Shown: positions 1 to 9,683, counted from the stretch's first letter. The stretch is 35,037 nt of DNA from Chitinophagaceae bacterium (GCA_027486835.1 JAIXOJ010000190.1:1-35037), one strand, 5' to 3'. The notes: generated by a model from the sequence alone, not told the origin. A program made the numbers and translations.

Positions 1-1103
1 CCATCCGAGCTTTTTTCTATGAGGTAGCTGTTTACATTTATTTCATTGGCGGTCTGCCAACTATTTTCCACTTTGTTCTCCTTTAGTGTTGCAGAAAAAG
101 AAATAAACTTTACAGGCAGTGTACTTAGGTTAATAAACACCGTATCAGTACTCGTAAACCCACCCACCGTTTGGGTCAATACATAGTAAGTATTAGCAGT
201 AGGCCATATCCAAAACCCAGGCCTTGTAGTATCTACTACCGTATTGCCGTTTTGCAACCATTTAATCGTGTCAATTCCATTAGTGTAACTGCCAATAAAC
301 ACGCTATCCCCATTAGCTATGGTAGTATCTCTGCCTGCATCGGCTTTTAGGTGGAAACTATCTAGGTCGTAAACGGCGACATCGTCAACTAAATAAGTTG
401 CACCTCCATAACCGAAGGATTGGAAAAGTCGAGCAGCAGTTTGTGTGCCTTTTCTAAAATTGCCAATAGTTAAATATCGTTCTCCACCTTTTGCCCTAAA
501 AACCCCCGCTACTTTCACCCAATTAAGCGTGTCTTGAATTATCTGCTTATTTTCCACTTGAGGGTTGGCAAGAATTAAATACATATAACGGGTATTCGTG
601 TCCACATAAACAGGTTTATTTGTAAACAATAAACCTTGGTTATTGCAAGAAAATCTACTATCATTTTGCAAATTCACATAGTGTTTGGCGTAATATAGTT
701 TTTGGGTTTTTAAGCTATCTAACAACTTTACTTGAAAGTAATTGTAGGCATCATCAATACCGTTTTTATAAAACATATTAATATAGCCATTACCCGATTT
801 TGCAAATTGATATCCATAATACAATCCATTGTTGTTCGGAACACCTGATGTAGTGTCTATAGAATTTGCACAAGCATTAAAATAAACCCCTCCACCTCTA
901 TCAGGTTTATACCATATTGATGGACAAACAAGGTGTTTGTTAATTTTCCAAATAAATGAAGTTGGACAATCATTATAAAGTTCAAAGCTAGGGTTGGGAA
1001 CTAGATTGAATTGAGATATTCCAGAGTAATAATTTAGACTTAAAACTATAAAAACCAACACCTTAAAAACAAGGTGTTGGTTAAAAAAATGGTTACCGTA
1101 CAT
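1..1103 (-). CDS. Secreted Ig/FN3-like T9SS cargo protein, 3' end outside window
   Basis: This reading frame starts at ATG 1103 and runs off the left edge after 367 codons, so the C-terminus is missing. The N-terminus has a signal peptide ending near GISQ. It continues with FNLVPNPSFELYNDCP, a domain start common in secreted Bacteroidota proteins and probably a galactose-binding-like or jelly-roll fold. An Ig/PKD-like segment follows (ADAGRDTTIANGDSVFIGSY), then the start of an FN3-like domain (LPVKFISFSA, NVNSYLIEKSSDG). It is a tandem paralogue of the gene at 1109-2617, with the same domain order. Only 5 bp separate the two, so they are probably co-transcribed. By comparison with that sibling, the lost part should end in a T9SS type A sorting domain. 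Its exact ligand or role cannot be read from the sequence. Confidence 0.85.
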   Translation of the reverse strand, partial: MYGNHFFNQHLVFKVLVFIVLSLNYYSGISQFNLVPNPSFELYNDCPTSFIWKINKHLVCPSIWYKPDRGGGVYFNACANSIDTTSGVPNNNGLYYGYQFAKSGNGYINMFYKNGIDDAYNYFQVKLLDSLKTQKLYYAKHYVNLQNDSRFSCNNQGLLFTNKPVYVDTNTRYMYLILANPQVENKQIIQDTLNWVKVAGVFRAKGGERYLTIGNFRKGTQTAARLFQSFGYGGATYLVDDVAVYDLDSFHLKADAGRDTTIANGDSVFIGSYTNGIDTIKWLQNGNTVVDTTRPGFWIWPTANTYYVLTQTVGGFTSTDTVFINLSTLPVKFISFSATLKENKVENSWQTANEINVNSYLIEKSSD

Positions 1104-1108
1104 AGATA

Positions 1109-2617
1109 TTAATGTTGGATAATTATTTTATTATTGGTTTGTAATCCGTTGGCAGCAATGGCTTTTACTAAATAAATACCATTCCTTAGTTGGGTAGTAT
1201 TAATTTGCTTTAACCCTATTCCATTGTAAGTTGCAACAACTTTACCATTCAAATCCAGAAGTACAATGTCATTAATATTTTCAAAACCAACATTTGCAAA
1301 TTTATCTGCGGGATTGGGATAAATAACCAAAGCATTTTGCTGATAGTTATTCACAATTCTTTGTACCCCATTATATGTCCTCTTCCCATCATTATCCAAA
1401 GCCAATACCCTATAATAACTAACCCCCTCGCTCACATTTTCATCCGTAAAAGTATAACTATTTCGAGCTTTGTTTTCAGCACCAACTTTTCCAATCATGT
1501 AGAATGCCTTACCATCCGTGCTTTTTTCTATTAAGTAGCTGTTCACATTTATTTCATTGGCAGTATGCCAACTATTTTCCACTTTGTTCTCCTTTAGTGT
1601 TGCAGAAAAAGAAATAAACTTTACAGGCAGTGTGCTAACATTAATATACACCGTATCACTACTTGTAAACCCACCCACCGTTTGGGTCAATACATAGTAA
1701 GTATTAGCAGTAGGCCATATCCAAAACCCTGGCCTTGTAGTATCTACCACCGTAGTGCCATTTTGCAACCATTTTATAGTGTCTATTCCATTTGTATAAC
1801 TACCTATAAACACGCTATCTCCTTTGGCAATAGTGGTATCTCTGCCGGCATCGGCTTTTAGGTGGAAGCTATCTAGGTCATAAACTGCTACATCGTCAAC
1901 TAAATAAGCGGCACCTCCATAACCAAAAGATTGAAATAACCTAAATGCAGTTTGTGTCCCTTTTCTAAAATTACCAATAGTTAAATATTGTTCACCACCA
2001 GTAGCTGTAAAAACCCCAGCTACTTTTACCCAATTGAATGTATCTTGTATAATTTGTTTATTTTCTATTTGTGGGTTTGCAAATATTGTGTAAACCCTTG
2101 GAAAAGTAGAAATCGTATCTACATAAATTGGATTTTTAGTAAACAATAAACCTTGGTTATTGCAAGCTATTCTTGAATCATTTTCGAGATTTACAAAGTG
2201 TTCTGCATAATATTTCTTATTCGTATGCAAGCTATCCAATAGTTTTACTTGAAAGTAGTTGTAAGCATCACTACCATTCCAAAAAAACATAACTATATAG
2301 CCATTACCACTCCTTGCATATTGATACCCATGATATAAACCATAGTTATTGGGAACCCCAAATAAAGTATCATCATTATTTGCACAAGCATTAAGATAGC
2401 CTCCCCCCCCTCTATCTGGCTTGTACCATATTGAAGGCCCAAGAAGGTGTTTACTTATACGCTGAATAATTCTATTGGGGCAATCATTGTATTGTTCAAA
2501 ACTAGCATTAGGCACAAGGTTAGTTTGCGAAAAGCAAATAGAAAAATGAAGTGATAAAATAATAAAACCTAACGCCCTTCTACTTAGGCGCTGGGCAAAC
2601 ATTAAGTAATTATACAT
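1109..2617 (-). CDS. Secreted Ig/FN3-like protein with T9SS type A sorting domain
   Basis: The 502-residue product has a signal peptide (hydrophobic core LGFIILSLHFSICFSQ, about residues 16-31). A domain beginning NLVPNASFEQYNDCP runs to about residue 250 and is probably a carbohydrate-binding-like beta sandwich. An Ig/PKD-like segment follows (ADAGRDTTIAKGDS, about 255-330), then an FN3-like segment with NSYLIEKSTDGKAF and SYYRVLALDNDG (about 335-425). The C-terminus, YPNPADKFANVGF to GIYLVKAI to KIIIQH, is a typical sorting domain that directs export through T9SS to the cell surface or medium. The gene starts 2 bp after the M4 protease gene stops and ends 5 bp before its own paralogue, so the three form one operon. 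Its sorting domain is almost the same as that of the protease. It is probably an accessory binding protein rather than an enzyme. Confidence 0.9.
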   Translation of the reverse strand: MYNYLMFAQRLSRRALGFIILSLHFSICFSQTNLVPNASFEQYNDCPNRIIQRISKHLLGPSIWYKPDRGGGGYLNACANNDDTLFGVPNNYGLYHGYQYARSGNGYIVMFFWNGSDAYNYFQVKLLDSLHTNKKYYAEHFVNLENDSRIACNNQGLLFTKNPIYVDTISTFPRVYTIFANPQIENKQIIQDTFNWVKVAGVFTATGGEQYLTIGNFRKGTQTAFRLFQSFGYGGAAYLVDDVAVYDLDSFHLKADAGRDTTIAKGDSVFIGSYTNGIDTIKWLQNGTTVVDTTRPGFWIWPTANTYYVLTQTVGGFTSSDTVYINVSTLPVKFISFSATLKENKVENSWHTANEINVNSYLIEKSTDGKAFYMIGKVGAENKARNSYTFTDENVSEGVSYYRVLALDNDGKRTYNGVQRIVNNYQQNALVIYPNPADKFANVGFENINDIVLLDLNGKVVATYNGIGLKQINTTQLRNGIYLVKAIAANGLQTNNKIIIQH

Positions 2618-2619
2618 AA

Positions 2620-5600
2620 TTATTTATGTTGAATAATTAACTTGCTATTGTTTTGAGTACCATTTGTACCAATGGCTTTTACTATATAAACACCATTGCT
2701 CAGTTGAGAGGTATTCATTTGTTTTAATCCAACACCATTATAAGTGGCAGAAACTTTTCCATTCAAATCCAAAACTATAATGTGGTTAATATATTCAAAA
2801 CCAATGTTTGCAAATTTGTCTGCAGGATTGGGATAAATATTTGAGGCAGTTTTTAGTACCACTTCTTTTATTGGCTTCGGCTTTAAGCGAATAAATTGTT
2901 TTTGCTGCCTTATGCCCTTGCTTCCTAATTGCCCATCGCAATTGTTCTCAAACTTATTGATGGTTTTCGTGTATGCATTGTACAAATTTCGGAATGCATA
3001 TACCACCACCCCGTCTTTCAATGGACACCGATTAGCATAATCATACAATTTATTCATTTCCTCAGGCTCCGGTTGCCAATCAGGGCTTTCAGCTATTTTA
3101 GTTATCCAAGCATAGTAATACCTAAAGCTTTCATCTACTCTGTCGTCATTACTATTGTCCCAATTGGATAAAGAAAGCTTGGCTGCCTGCATTTTGCCCT
3201 CTTGTAAATTTTTTCCAATTAGGTGAATAATTTCTAAACTACTTAACTGATTGGTATAAATAAACTGTTGTAAATTCAAATTGCCACTGTAAGAAGGGTC
3301 AGATTTTATCATTTCATACAACTGTTGTTGCATTACTTTCAACCGCTCTTCAGCCTCATCTGCTGGAATTTTTACCACACCTTGTGCTATTTCTTCTAAT
3401 ATTCCATCTATTGGGGGATTAGAACTAAAATAAGATGTATGACCTAAACATCTATCACAACTACCCGCCTCACTATTTACAGTTTCTAAAGTCCCATCAC
3501 TTATTGTGTATTTATACCCAGGAGTTGTAGGATCTGAAGAATTCCATGAATCATTCGGATTTAGTTTCGGCTGATTTAAAACAACCAATGTACTTTGGGT
3601 TAAGTCACTATTAATGGCATTAGTCATGTATTGTTTTTTTCCAGGATCCCATTGAGTGCTAGCTTCACTCCAGCTATTATTGGTTGGGCAATAGTGTCCA
3701 GTACCACCATTGGCTGTTGGGTCGTTTATTCCTTGCGTACCAATAAAGCCTTCTTCAACAGTGAGTCCATACAAATTGTTATTAACCATCTCGTTATCCC
3801 ACCACTTCGTTTGCGGGTTGCTACCATAAAAACGGAAACCATGTTTGTTTTTATATACTTGATTGCATTGTACGGTTGCGTTGCTTTGCATACTTAATAA
3901 AATGCCTGTTTGGTCTTTACTTCCAGTTTGATTCGCTAAGTCAAAGCTGCCCGTAACACTATTATTCTCAAGCGTAACATTACTATTGCCCCCTTCTAAG
4001 CTAATACCAAAGTAAGAACTACTGCTAGTACCATTGTCATTAACAAGTGTGATGGTATTGTTTAGTATGCTGGCATTGCTATTTTCCAGCCCGCTAAACA
4101 ATAGGCCATTATATACATTTGAAACCTGATTACCTGTACAAACCACATTGGCTCTGCCAGCTCCCAACATGGGTGTTACGGAAACAGCATTTTTCACATA
4201 TTCCTTTCCAGTACCCCCAGAAAATGCACTGTTTTTATCTAGTATTTTATTGTTAGTAATGGTTAATGTGCCATAGTTAAAGGCAACACCCCTTGGCCCT
4301 TTTTCTATAAATCCATCCTCTGCAATAATGGCATTGCAAACATTATAAATCTGGTTGTTATCCACAGTAATGTTGTTGTAATTATTACTGCCCACTAGGA
4401 TACCTATTTTTTGGTCATCAGGAGTGTAGTTGCTATAATCCTGCGAAGAACGGATATCACAATAAGCAACATTAGAGCTTATGCCCGAATTAATTTTCAT
4501 TGCCGTTTTCATATCAAAAAAAGCATTGTTGGGGGTTGAGTTAGGCGAAGTGGTGCTAATGTCCGCTGTGTAATCATTAAAGTTTTGCGCTAATGAAGCA
4601 ATTTGTCCTAAGCCCAAATTGGGTACTTGCTGAATTTGATAAATGCTGTTGTTTATATCTATTCCTATTCCATCACCTTGAGGGTTCTGAAAAGTGCAGT
4701 TTCTTACTGTAATATTCGTTTGTAAAGCAGAAATACCAATACCTAAGTTATCAAAAATCGTGGTACTATTAGCCCCATCATTGCCAATCACAATACCACC
4801 TCTATTACCTAAAGTATCATAACCCGCCACATTATTAAGTAGTATTCCCACCTTAGGATACTGGGTTGTGCCATTAGTTGTGTCTTTTAAGAAAGCATTA
4901 GGGTAAGTGCTGTTGCTGATATACGGTGCATCATAACTCAACGGCGTAGCAGGATAAGCCGCAGATGCACTACCACTGTTTTTTACCGTGGCCACATTTG
5001 GCCACACCGTGCTACTGTCCTCCGCTATTTTTCTACTGGTGAATAGGGTGTTTTTTATTTGAAAGGGGTAGTTAGTAAGGGTTTCCGAGGTGTAATTCGC
5101 AATGGAAATACCGATTTTGTTTCGGTTGAAGATAGTGTTGTTCACCGCAATGATGTTGCCATTAGAGGAGTAATTACTCAGTTGGTGGTCAAGGGCTATA
5201 GCAGTGTCAGCGTTTTCTATTAAGCTACTCCTTCCGGTAGCTAAACTACCGTCGATGCTTACTTCTGCGTTTAGCTCCATCAGTATTCCCCTCCATTGTC
5301 CTTGGCAAGTGGTAAAGCGAGAGCCATTGATGGCAAGTTTACTCCCGTTTAGTAGATATAAAGCAGCCCTTTCGCCCACATACACCGTGGCATTGTTAAA
5401 GGTAACCGACCAATCTATCCCCAAGCTGTTGGGTATAAAATAAACACCGCCGTTAAAAACTGTATCGCTCCCAATGCTCGTAATCACAGTAGGTTTGGTA
5501 GTAAGGCATTGAGGTATAGCTACCACACTGTCCACGCCCACGGCGTACCAAGCATTTTTAATAGCATCAATAACATACGAACTATCGCCATACAGGTTCT

Positions 5601-7245
5601 TTGCTTGATTAATAGAAACAGTCCTTGCATCATGATAGCCAGAACTACTTACCAAGTTACACTCTAGGCGGTAAGCAATAGCAGCAGCAGTGTCTATACC
5701 TACTCCCCGTACAGCATAGGTGTTATTTAAATCATTAACACCGCTACCGCCTTCCGTTAATAAGTAAAACCACCTTCTTAACACGCCAGCTAAATAATGT
5801 TGACCTACGGTTTTTAGCCAGAGGGGACTATAGTAGCAATCGGGAGAGGGTGTTTTATCCTTTTTGGGTTCTTTTAAGTTACGAATACAGGAATCTAAAA
5901 TGGTTACTTCCTCGCCAAAGAGCCAATTTTTTTTATTGCCACCCCAATTTGCCCATTTTTCTATACAAACAGCCCATATATCGCTAAATCCTTCATTTAG
6001 CCCACTGGCTTCGCTATATGCAAAATCAAGTTTTGCTGTGTATTGGCAAACGCCATGTCCAATTTCATGAGCGCATATATCCAACGAAACAGATGGTTTC
6101 TTGTTTAGGCCATCACCATCACCATATGCCATATCACCTCTTGTGCCCAACCATGCTGCATTATTATATTGCTGTCCTATTTTTTCACTTACATGTATAT
6201 AGCCATTCACTGGCCCAAGGCTATCGTCATAACTTTTTCTTTGGTGAACCTGATACCAGTAATCAATAATTTTTTCATTGGCGGCATGTGCATCAAGTGC
6301 TTGTTGGTCTTGGCTAAATCCTGCCCAATTGGGGGTTGTCCAAATTTTTGTACTAGTAGTGCTTATTGTATCAATATTTACTATTTCGGTAGCATTTGAT
6401 AGGTTATAAAAAGTATAGCCCTTGTTGTCGTAGGTATGAATTTCTACACTGTCCCCGCTTGTTCCAAGAGCCCTCAATTCTTTTAAAATATGCCCACCGC
6501 CTGATTTTCTAAAGTTAGTAAGTATGGGTAATGTACCTGAGTATTTTGTATAAGCTGTATCTTGAAAATTGCTGTTGCAAACCATGGATTTCTTTTTTAC
6601 CAAAGCCCCAGTTATCGCATCAACCATTACCAGTAGCTCGTCGGTAGGATCGGTTGCCGCTACCTTGAAAACCCATACCAATTTGTCCCTTGTGGCGGTG
6701 AGTTCCTTTGGTGCAATTACCAATTCAGGCTTTGGATAATAAGTGGCATTGCTGTCTTTTCGGCTAACCCGTAAGTAAGCTTCTATACTGGAATCTTGCC
6801 AAGCATATTCCGAAGCTCCAATATTGGACAAGCTAATATTAATAGCGGCTGTATCAGTAATCTGCGCATTGGGGTTAGTAAGCTGCACAGGCATAAAGTG
6901 GCCGCTAACATTCTTCACCCTGCCGCCTAAACTGTGTGTAAGGTATTCACCACCATACACCCTAATGCCTTTATAGTACTGTTGGTACTTCCGGTTCGTC
7001 CATCCCAACGCATCAGTTTTGGATGACACCAGCAGAAAATGGTGGCTGGAATCGTTGGTCAATAATTGTTGCAAAAAAGTTGCTTCTTGGCTAGTGTCCC
7101 CATAATTACCTGCCACATAGCGAGCCGCAGATATTACCCCATTGGCATTGTATTCCAAAGCCAGATTGCTGCTTATCTGTGCATTTGCCCCTGTCATCAT
7201 TAACCCAAGCAGCATGAAAAGAAGTGTTGTTTGTAATGTTTTCAT
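2620..7245 (-). CDS. M4 (thermolysin-like) metalloprotease fused to a beta-helix and T9SS sorting domain
   Basis: The 1541-residue product starts at ATG 7245, directly before signal peptide MKTLQTTLLFMLLGLMMTG. The frame is open upstream to a TTG at 7398, but that start would bury the signal peptide. An FTP/PepSY-type propeptide occupies about residues 25-215. The M4 domain follows, with zinc site HEIGH at 393-397 and the downstream glutamate ligand E418 in GLNEGFSD. The catalytic histidine region is GQHYLAGVLRRWFYLL (H483). It keeps the histidine and the following Gly and YLL, but lacks the usual VHxNSGxxN asparagines. Residues of about 640-1150 form a parallel beta-helix with many Asn-rich turns. 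A charged helical segment comes next, then the sorting domain (IYPNPADKFANIGF to SKLIIQHK). It is much longer than a plain M4 protease (500-700 residues in secreted forms). It probably cleaves extracellular proteins while tethered at the surface. Confidence 0.93.
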   Translation of the reverse strand: MKTLQTTLLFMLLGLMMTGANAQISSNLALEYNANGVISAARYVAGNYGDTSQEATFLQQLLTNDSSHHFLLVSSKTDALGWTNRKYQQYYKGIRVYGGEYLTHSLGGRVKNVSGHFMPVQLTNPNAQITDTAAINISLSNIGASEYAWQDSSIEAYLRVSRKDSNATYYPKPELVIAPKELTATRDKLVWVFKVAATDPTDELLVMVDAITGALVKKKSMVCNSNFQDTAYTKYSGTLPILTNFRKSGGGHILKELRALGTSGDSVEIHTYDNKGYTFYNLSNATEIVNIDTISTTSTKIWTTPNWAGFSQDQQALDAHAANEKIIDYWYQVHQRKSYDDSLGPVNGYIHVSEKIGQQYNNAAWLGTRGDMAYGDGDGLNKKPSVSLDICAHEIGHGVCQYTAKLDFAYSEASGLNEGFSDIWAVCIEKWANWGGNKKNWLFGEEVTILDSCIRNLKEPKKDKTPSPDCYYSPLWLKTVGQHYLAGVLRRWFYLLTEGGSGVNDLNNTYAVRGVGIDTAAAIAYRLECNLVSSSGYHDARTVSINQAKNLYGDSSYVIDAIKNAWYAVGVDSVVAIPQCLTTKPTVITSIGSDTVFNGGVYFIPNSLGIDWSVTFNNATVYVGERAALYLLNGSKLAINGSRFTTCQGQWRGILMELNAEVSIDGSLATGRSSLIENADTAIALDHQLSNYSSNGNIIAVNNTIFNRNKIGISIANYTSETLTNYPFQIKNTLFTSRKIAEDSSTVWPNVATVKNSGSASAAYPATPLSYDAPYISNSTYPNAFLKDTTNGTTQYPKVGILLNNVAGYDTLGNRGGIVIGNDGANSTTIFDNLGIGISALQTNITVRNCTFQNPQGDGIGIDINNSIYQIQQVPNLGLGQIASLAQNFNDYTADISTTSPNSTPNNAFFDMKTAMKINSGISSNVAYCDIRSSQDYSNYTPDDQKIGILVGSNNYNNITVDNNQIYNVCNAIIAEDGFIEKGPRGVAFNYGTLTITNNKILDKNSAFSGGTGKEYVKNAVSVTPMLGAGRANVVCTGNQVSNVYNGLLFSGLENSNASILNNTITLVNDNGTSSSSYFGISLEGGNSNVTLENNSVTGSFDLANQTGSKDQTGILLSMQSNATVQCNQVYKNKHGFRFYGSNPQTKWWDNEMVNNNLYGLTVEEGFIGTQGINDPTANGGTGHYCPTNNSWSEASTQWDPGKKQYMTNAINSDLTQSTLVVLNQPKLNPNDSWNSSDPTTPGYKYTISDGTLETVNSEAGSCDRCLGHTSYFSSNPPIDGILEEIAQGVVKIPADEAEERLKVMQQQLYEMIKSDPSYSGNLNLQQFIYTNQLSSLEIIHLIGKNLQEGKMQAAKLSLSNWDNSNDDRVDESFRYYYAWITKIAESPDWQPEPEEMNKLYDYANRCPLKDGVVVYAFRNLYNAYTKTINKFENNCDGQLGSKGIRQQKQFIRLKPKPIKEVVLKTASNIYPNPADKFANIGFEYINHIIVLDLNGKVSATYNGVGLKQMNTSQLSNGVYIVKAIGTNGTQNNSKLIIQHK

Positions 7246-7561
7246 CAAAAAAATTATTTGGTGTAAGAAAAAATGTTGAGTTGCTAAAGTAATAGTCAAA
7301 GCCATACAAAAGCCAAAAACATAAAATAAACAATCCTTTTCGGTGAATACCCAACAATCAATGCAACTAAACCACAAATAGGTAGGATGCTTATTCAATA
7401 AAACAGCAATAGTGTGTCATTCACGAATGGGGGTGCTTGTTTGTACCATTGCAACAGATTTGCATTTCTTAAGTGCAATTATACTCTTTAGTGTATGCTA
7501 TCCAACAGCTTAGAATAGGATATGTAAATGGGTGAAATGTCGGATACCAATGGGCACAAAA
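7246..7561. other. Intergenic region upstream of the M4 protease operon
   Basis: This stretch of roughly 315 bp must hold the promoter for the minus-strand operon starting at 7245. I found no perfect TAnnTTTG element in the expected range. The best minus-strand candidate is TACTTTAG near 7285, with one mismatch, and it has no convincing -33 partner. I see no other gene, RNA or repeat here. The open frame to 7398 uses a TTG start and its translation is not protein-like. Confidence 0.4.
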
Positions 7562-7588
7562 AAAGGACAGATGGGGGGTCTGTCCTTT
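7562..7588 (-). terminator. Rho-independent terminator of the 322-aa gene
   Basis: A perfect 10-bp inverted repeat pairs 7562-7571 (AAAGGACAGA) with 7579-7588 (TCTGTCCTTT), with a 7-nt loop between. Read on the minus strand, the stem runs into a 7-nt T tract (complement of 7558-7564). It lies about 30 bp after the stop codon of the gene at 7618-8586, where an intrinsic terminator is expected. Confidence 0.88.
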
Positions 7589-7617
7589 ATAACTGAAAGC
7601 AGTGGTTTTATTGATTA

Positions 7618-8586
7618 TTAACCAATAATTTCAATTTTATATTTGGAGGGGTTCACTGTGCTGGTGCTTTTTATTATTAAGAAGGGGTGTTTAGGGTCAC
7701 CCAAGGTAGCAGGGTCAATGAGGATGGTTTGGTCAAATGGTACCGTAATGGCTTTGGTAGTGGGGTCGCCATTGGGGGTATCGGATAGATAAATGACAAA
7801 TTCGGAGTTATCGCTTTCATTCGTGGCCACAATTTCTACCTTGTCGGCAAACAAACGATTACTAATCATCTTTTTATCGCCAAAATCTAATTGACCTTCA
7901 ATTACGGTGTGCTTTTCATTAGCCCGAGGGTACAGCAATGAAAAATCGAAAATGGCGGCAGCATGTGCCACATTGCCAGGGGCTTGTGCTGCCACTACAT
8001 GCACAATTTTGGTAAGCACCAATTCCACATCGGTTACGTGTACATCTCTCACCTTCTTGGCATCGGCCACCGAGCCTTTCTTCTTTTCTTGTACATCCCT
8101 AGACTGAGTCCATTGGCTTTCAAAAGCAACCAACTTGTCAAAAAGGGGTTTACCTAATTCCTTTTCATATCTTATAGCAGCAGCATTAATACGATTGGTT
8201 AATACGGGCATATCTGTTTTTGCGGGGTTAGAATATTCTTCTAAACCATTGGGATAAAACTCAAGAAATCTAGGATTTCCTTCTCCGCCTAATGCACGGG
8301 CTATAAAGGGTTTTTCTTCCGACATAGCTTTAGAAAAACTTTTCAACATTTGGTCGTTGGATAAAGTAGCCCCTCTTTTGATGGCCTCGCTAGTGTCCAC
8401 CACGCCTAGGTCAGTGCCTAATATGGTATTAACATCGGTTAGTTCCTTAATGATGTCAGTATTAGCACCGCTCCCATTGGCTATAATGAGGTTGTTGAGT
8501 GTGTTTTGTGCAAACGCATAGAGGCGGGCACTAATAATTTTTGGACTATCAAACAGGTTTTCAAATAATTTATCTGCATTAAGCAT
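7618..8586 (-). CDS. Unrecognised 322-aa protein, helical N-terminus and beta-rich C-terminus
   Basis: I do not recognise this family. I start it at ATG 8586 (MLNADKLFENLFDSP). The frame is open upstream to 8718, but that extension is AT-rich and not protein-like. There is no signal peptide or membrane segment, so it is probably cytoplasmic. Residues 1 to about 220 look mostly alpha-helical, with runs such as AAAIRYEKELGKPLFDKL and a charged stretch EKKKGSVADAKKVRD. The last hundred residues look beta-rich (KMISNRLFADKVEIV, SEFVIYLSDTPNGDP, HPFLIIKSTSTVNPSKYKIEIIG). It is a monocistronic unit with its own strong terminator, transcribed toward the protease operon. Function is unknown; a structural or scaffold role is only a guess from the lack of catalytic motifs. 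Confidence 0.8.
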   Translation of the reverse strand: MLNADKLFENLFDSPKIISARLYAFAQNTLNNLIIANGSGANTDIIKELTDVNTILGTDLGVVDTSEAIKRGATLSNDQMLKSFSKAMSEEKPFIARALGGEGNPRFLEFYPNGLEEYSNPAKTDMPVLTNRINAAAIRYEKELGKPLFDKLVAFESQWTQSRDVQEKKKGSVADAKKVRDVHVTDVELVLTKIVHVVAAQAPGNVAHAAAIFDFSLLYPRANEKHTVIEGQLDFGDKKMISNRLFADKVEIVATNESDNSEFVIYLSDTPNGDPTTKAITVPFDQTILIDPATLGDPKHPFLIIKSTSTVNPSKYKIEIIG

Positions 8587-8833
8587 AAGAGCAAAATTTA
8601 GTGGTAAATAAAAAAATTTAAGTGGATGATTTGGAGGGATAATTTTCAAATTATATGCCAACGCAAACGATTGCTGACAATTTTTCAGTTTACTGGTATT
8701 AAAATTACATTTTACCAAGAATCAGCGCGGTACTTTGATGGATGGCTGAAAAGTTGACATGAAAAATTGTCGTATGCTTGTCTTTACTCGTTTTCAAGAT
8801 GCTATATCGAATATACGCCACCGACACCTATAG

Positions 8834-9490
8834 AAAAAGTACATCAAAACGAGCGGAGGTCTGGTAACTTCATAAGATAGGTTCGCCAAAATGAGCGAAA
8901 CCTTGTATTTCCATCCCAGAGCTATGCAAAACTGGCGGGTGGCTGGTAGTTTCCTACCAGAGGCTGGCCGATACGGCGAGTATCTGGTAATTTTCTAGGA
9001 TAGGCTCGCCGAATCGGCAGGCGTCTGGTAACTTCCTAGGATATACTGGCCGAATCGGCAGCGGTCTGGTAACTCCCTAGGATATACTGGCCGAATCGGC
9101 AGGGGTCTGGTAACTTCCTAGCATATACTGGCCGAATCGGCAGGGGTCTGGTAACTTCCTAGCATATACTGGCCGAATCGGCAGGGGTCTGGTAACTCCC
9201 TAGCATATACTGGCCAAGTCGGCAGGGGTCTGGTAACTTCCTAGCATATACTGGCCGACTAGGCAAGGGTCTAATAACTTCCTAGGATATATTGGCCAAG
9301 TCGGCTGGGGTCTGGTAACTTCCTAGCATATACAAGCCGAATCGGCAGGGGGCTGGTGACTTCCTAGCATATACAAGCCGAATAGGCAGGGGGCTGGTAA
9401 CTTCCTAGGATATACTGGCCGAATAGGCAGGGGGCTGGTAACTTTCTAGCATATACCGGCCAAGTTTGCAGGGGGCTGGTAGCCCCTTTG
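8834..9490. repeat. Intergenic tandem array, about 16 units of exactly 41 bp
   Basis: The sequence repeats every 41 bp without a single indel: unit starts fall at 8875, 8916, 8957, 8998, 9039, 9080, 9121, 9162, 9203, 9244, 9285, 9326, 9367, 9408 and 9449. A partial unit precedes the first. Each unit carries GGTCTGGTAACTTCCTAG and then CATATACTGGCCGAATCGGC, with a short odd-centred palindrome GCCGA-A-TCGGC. Central units (9039-9285) are nearly identical and the left-hand units are the most diverged. There are no variable spacers, so it is not a CRISPR. The 41-bp unit is not a multiple of 3 and contains stops, so it is not coding. It fills most of the 1.1-kb gap between the gene at 7618-8586 and the plus-strand island. 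Function is unknown. Confidence 0.95.
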
Positions 9491-9584
9491 CATCTAGTTA
9501 CTAAAGCTATACTAAGCTTCTACTCAACTTATCAACTTGTACTCTTACGAGATGAACTATTCTAATTTCTTGTTCAGAGGAAAT

Positions 9585-9617
9585 TTTGGGAAACATGTGG
9601 CAATACGCCTATTTTTG
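9585..9617 (+). promoter_or_regulatory. Bacteroidota-type promoter of the Ntn-hydrolase gene
   Basis: TTTG at 9585-9588 and TATTTTTG at 9610-9617 are separated by 21 bp. They match the known Bacteroidota sigma-ABfr consensus (TTTG at -33, TAnnTTTG at -7). Transcription would start near 9623, giving a leader of about 60 nt before ATG 9684. It lies just after the 41-bp array. Confidence 0.7.
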
Positions 9618-9683
9618 GGTTGGTTGACGCAAGTGAATTGCGGAGATTAATATTTAGTAGTATTTTTAAACAGACTTTATAAA

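Noticed and set aside
7246-7398. 51-codon N-terminal extension of the M4 protease
   Set aside because: It needs a TTG start and would bury a clear signal peptide beginning at ATG 7245.
8587-8718. 44-codon N-terminal extension of the 322-aa protein
   Set aside because: AT-rich, not protein-like, and ATG 8586 gives a sensible start.
8834-9490. CRISPR array
   Set aside because: The whole 41-bp unit repeats; there are no unique spacers between conserved repeats and no cas gene nearby.
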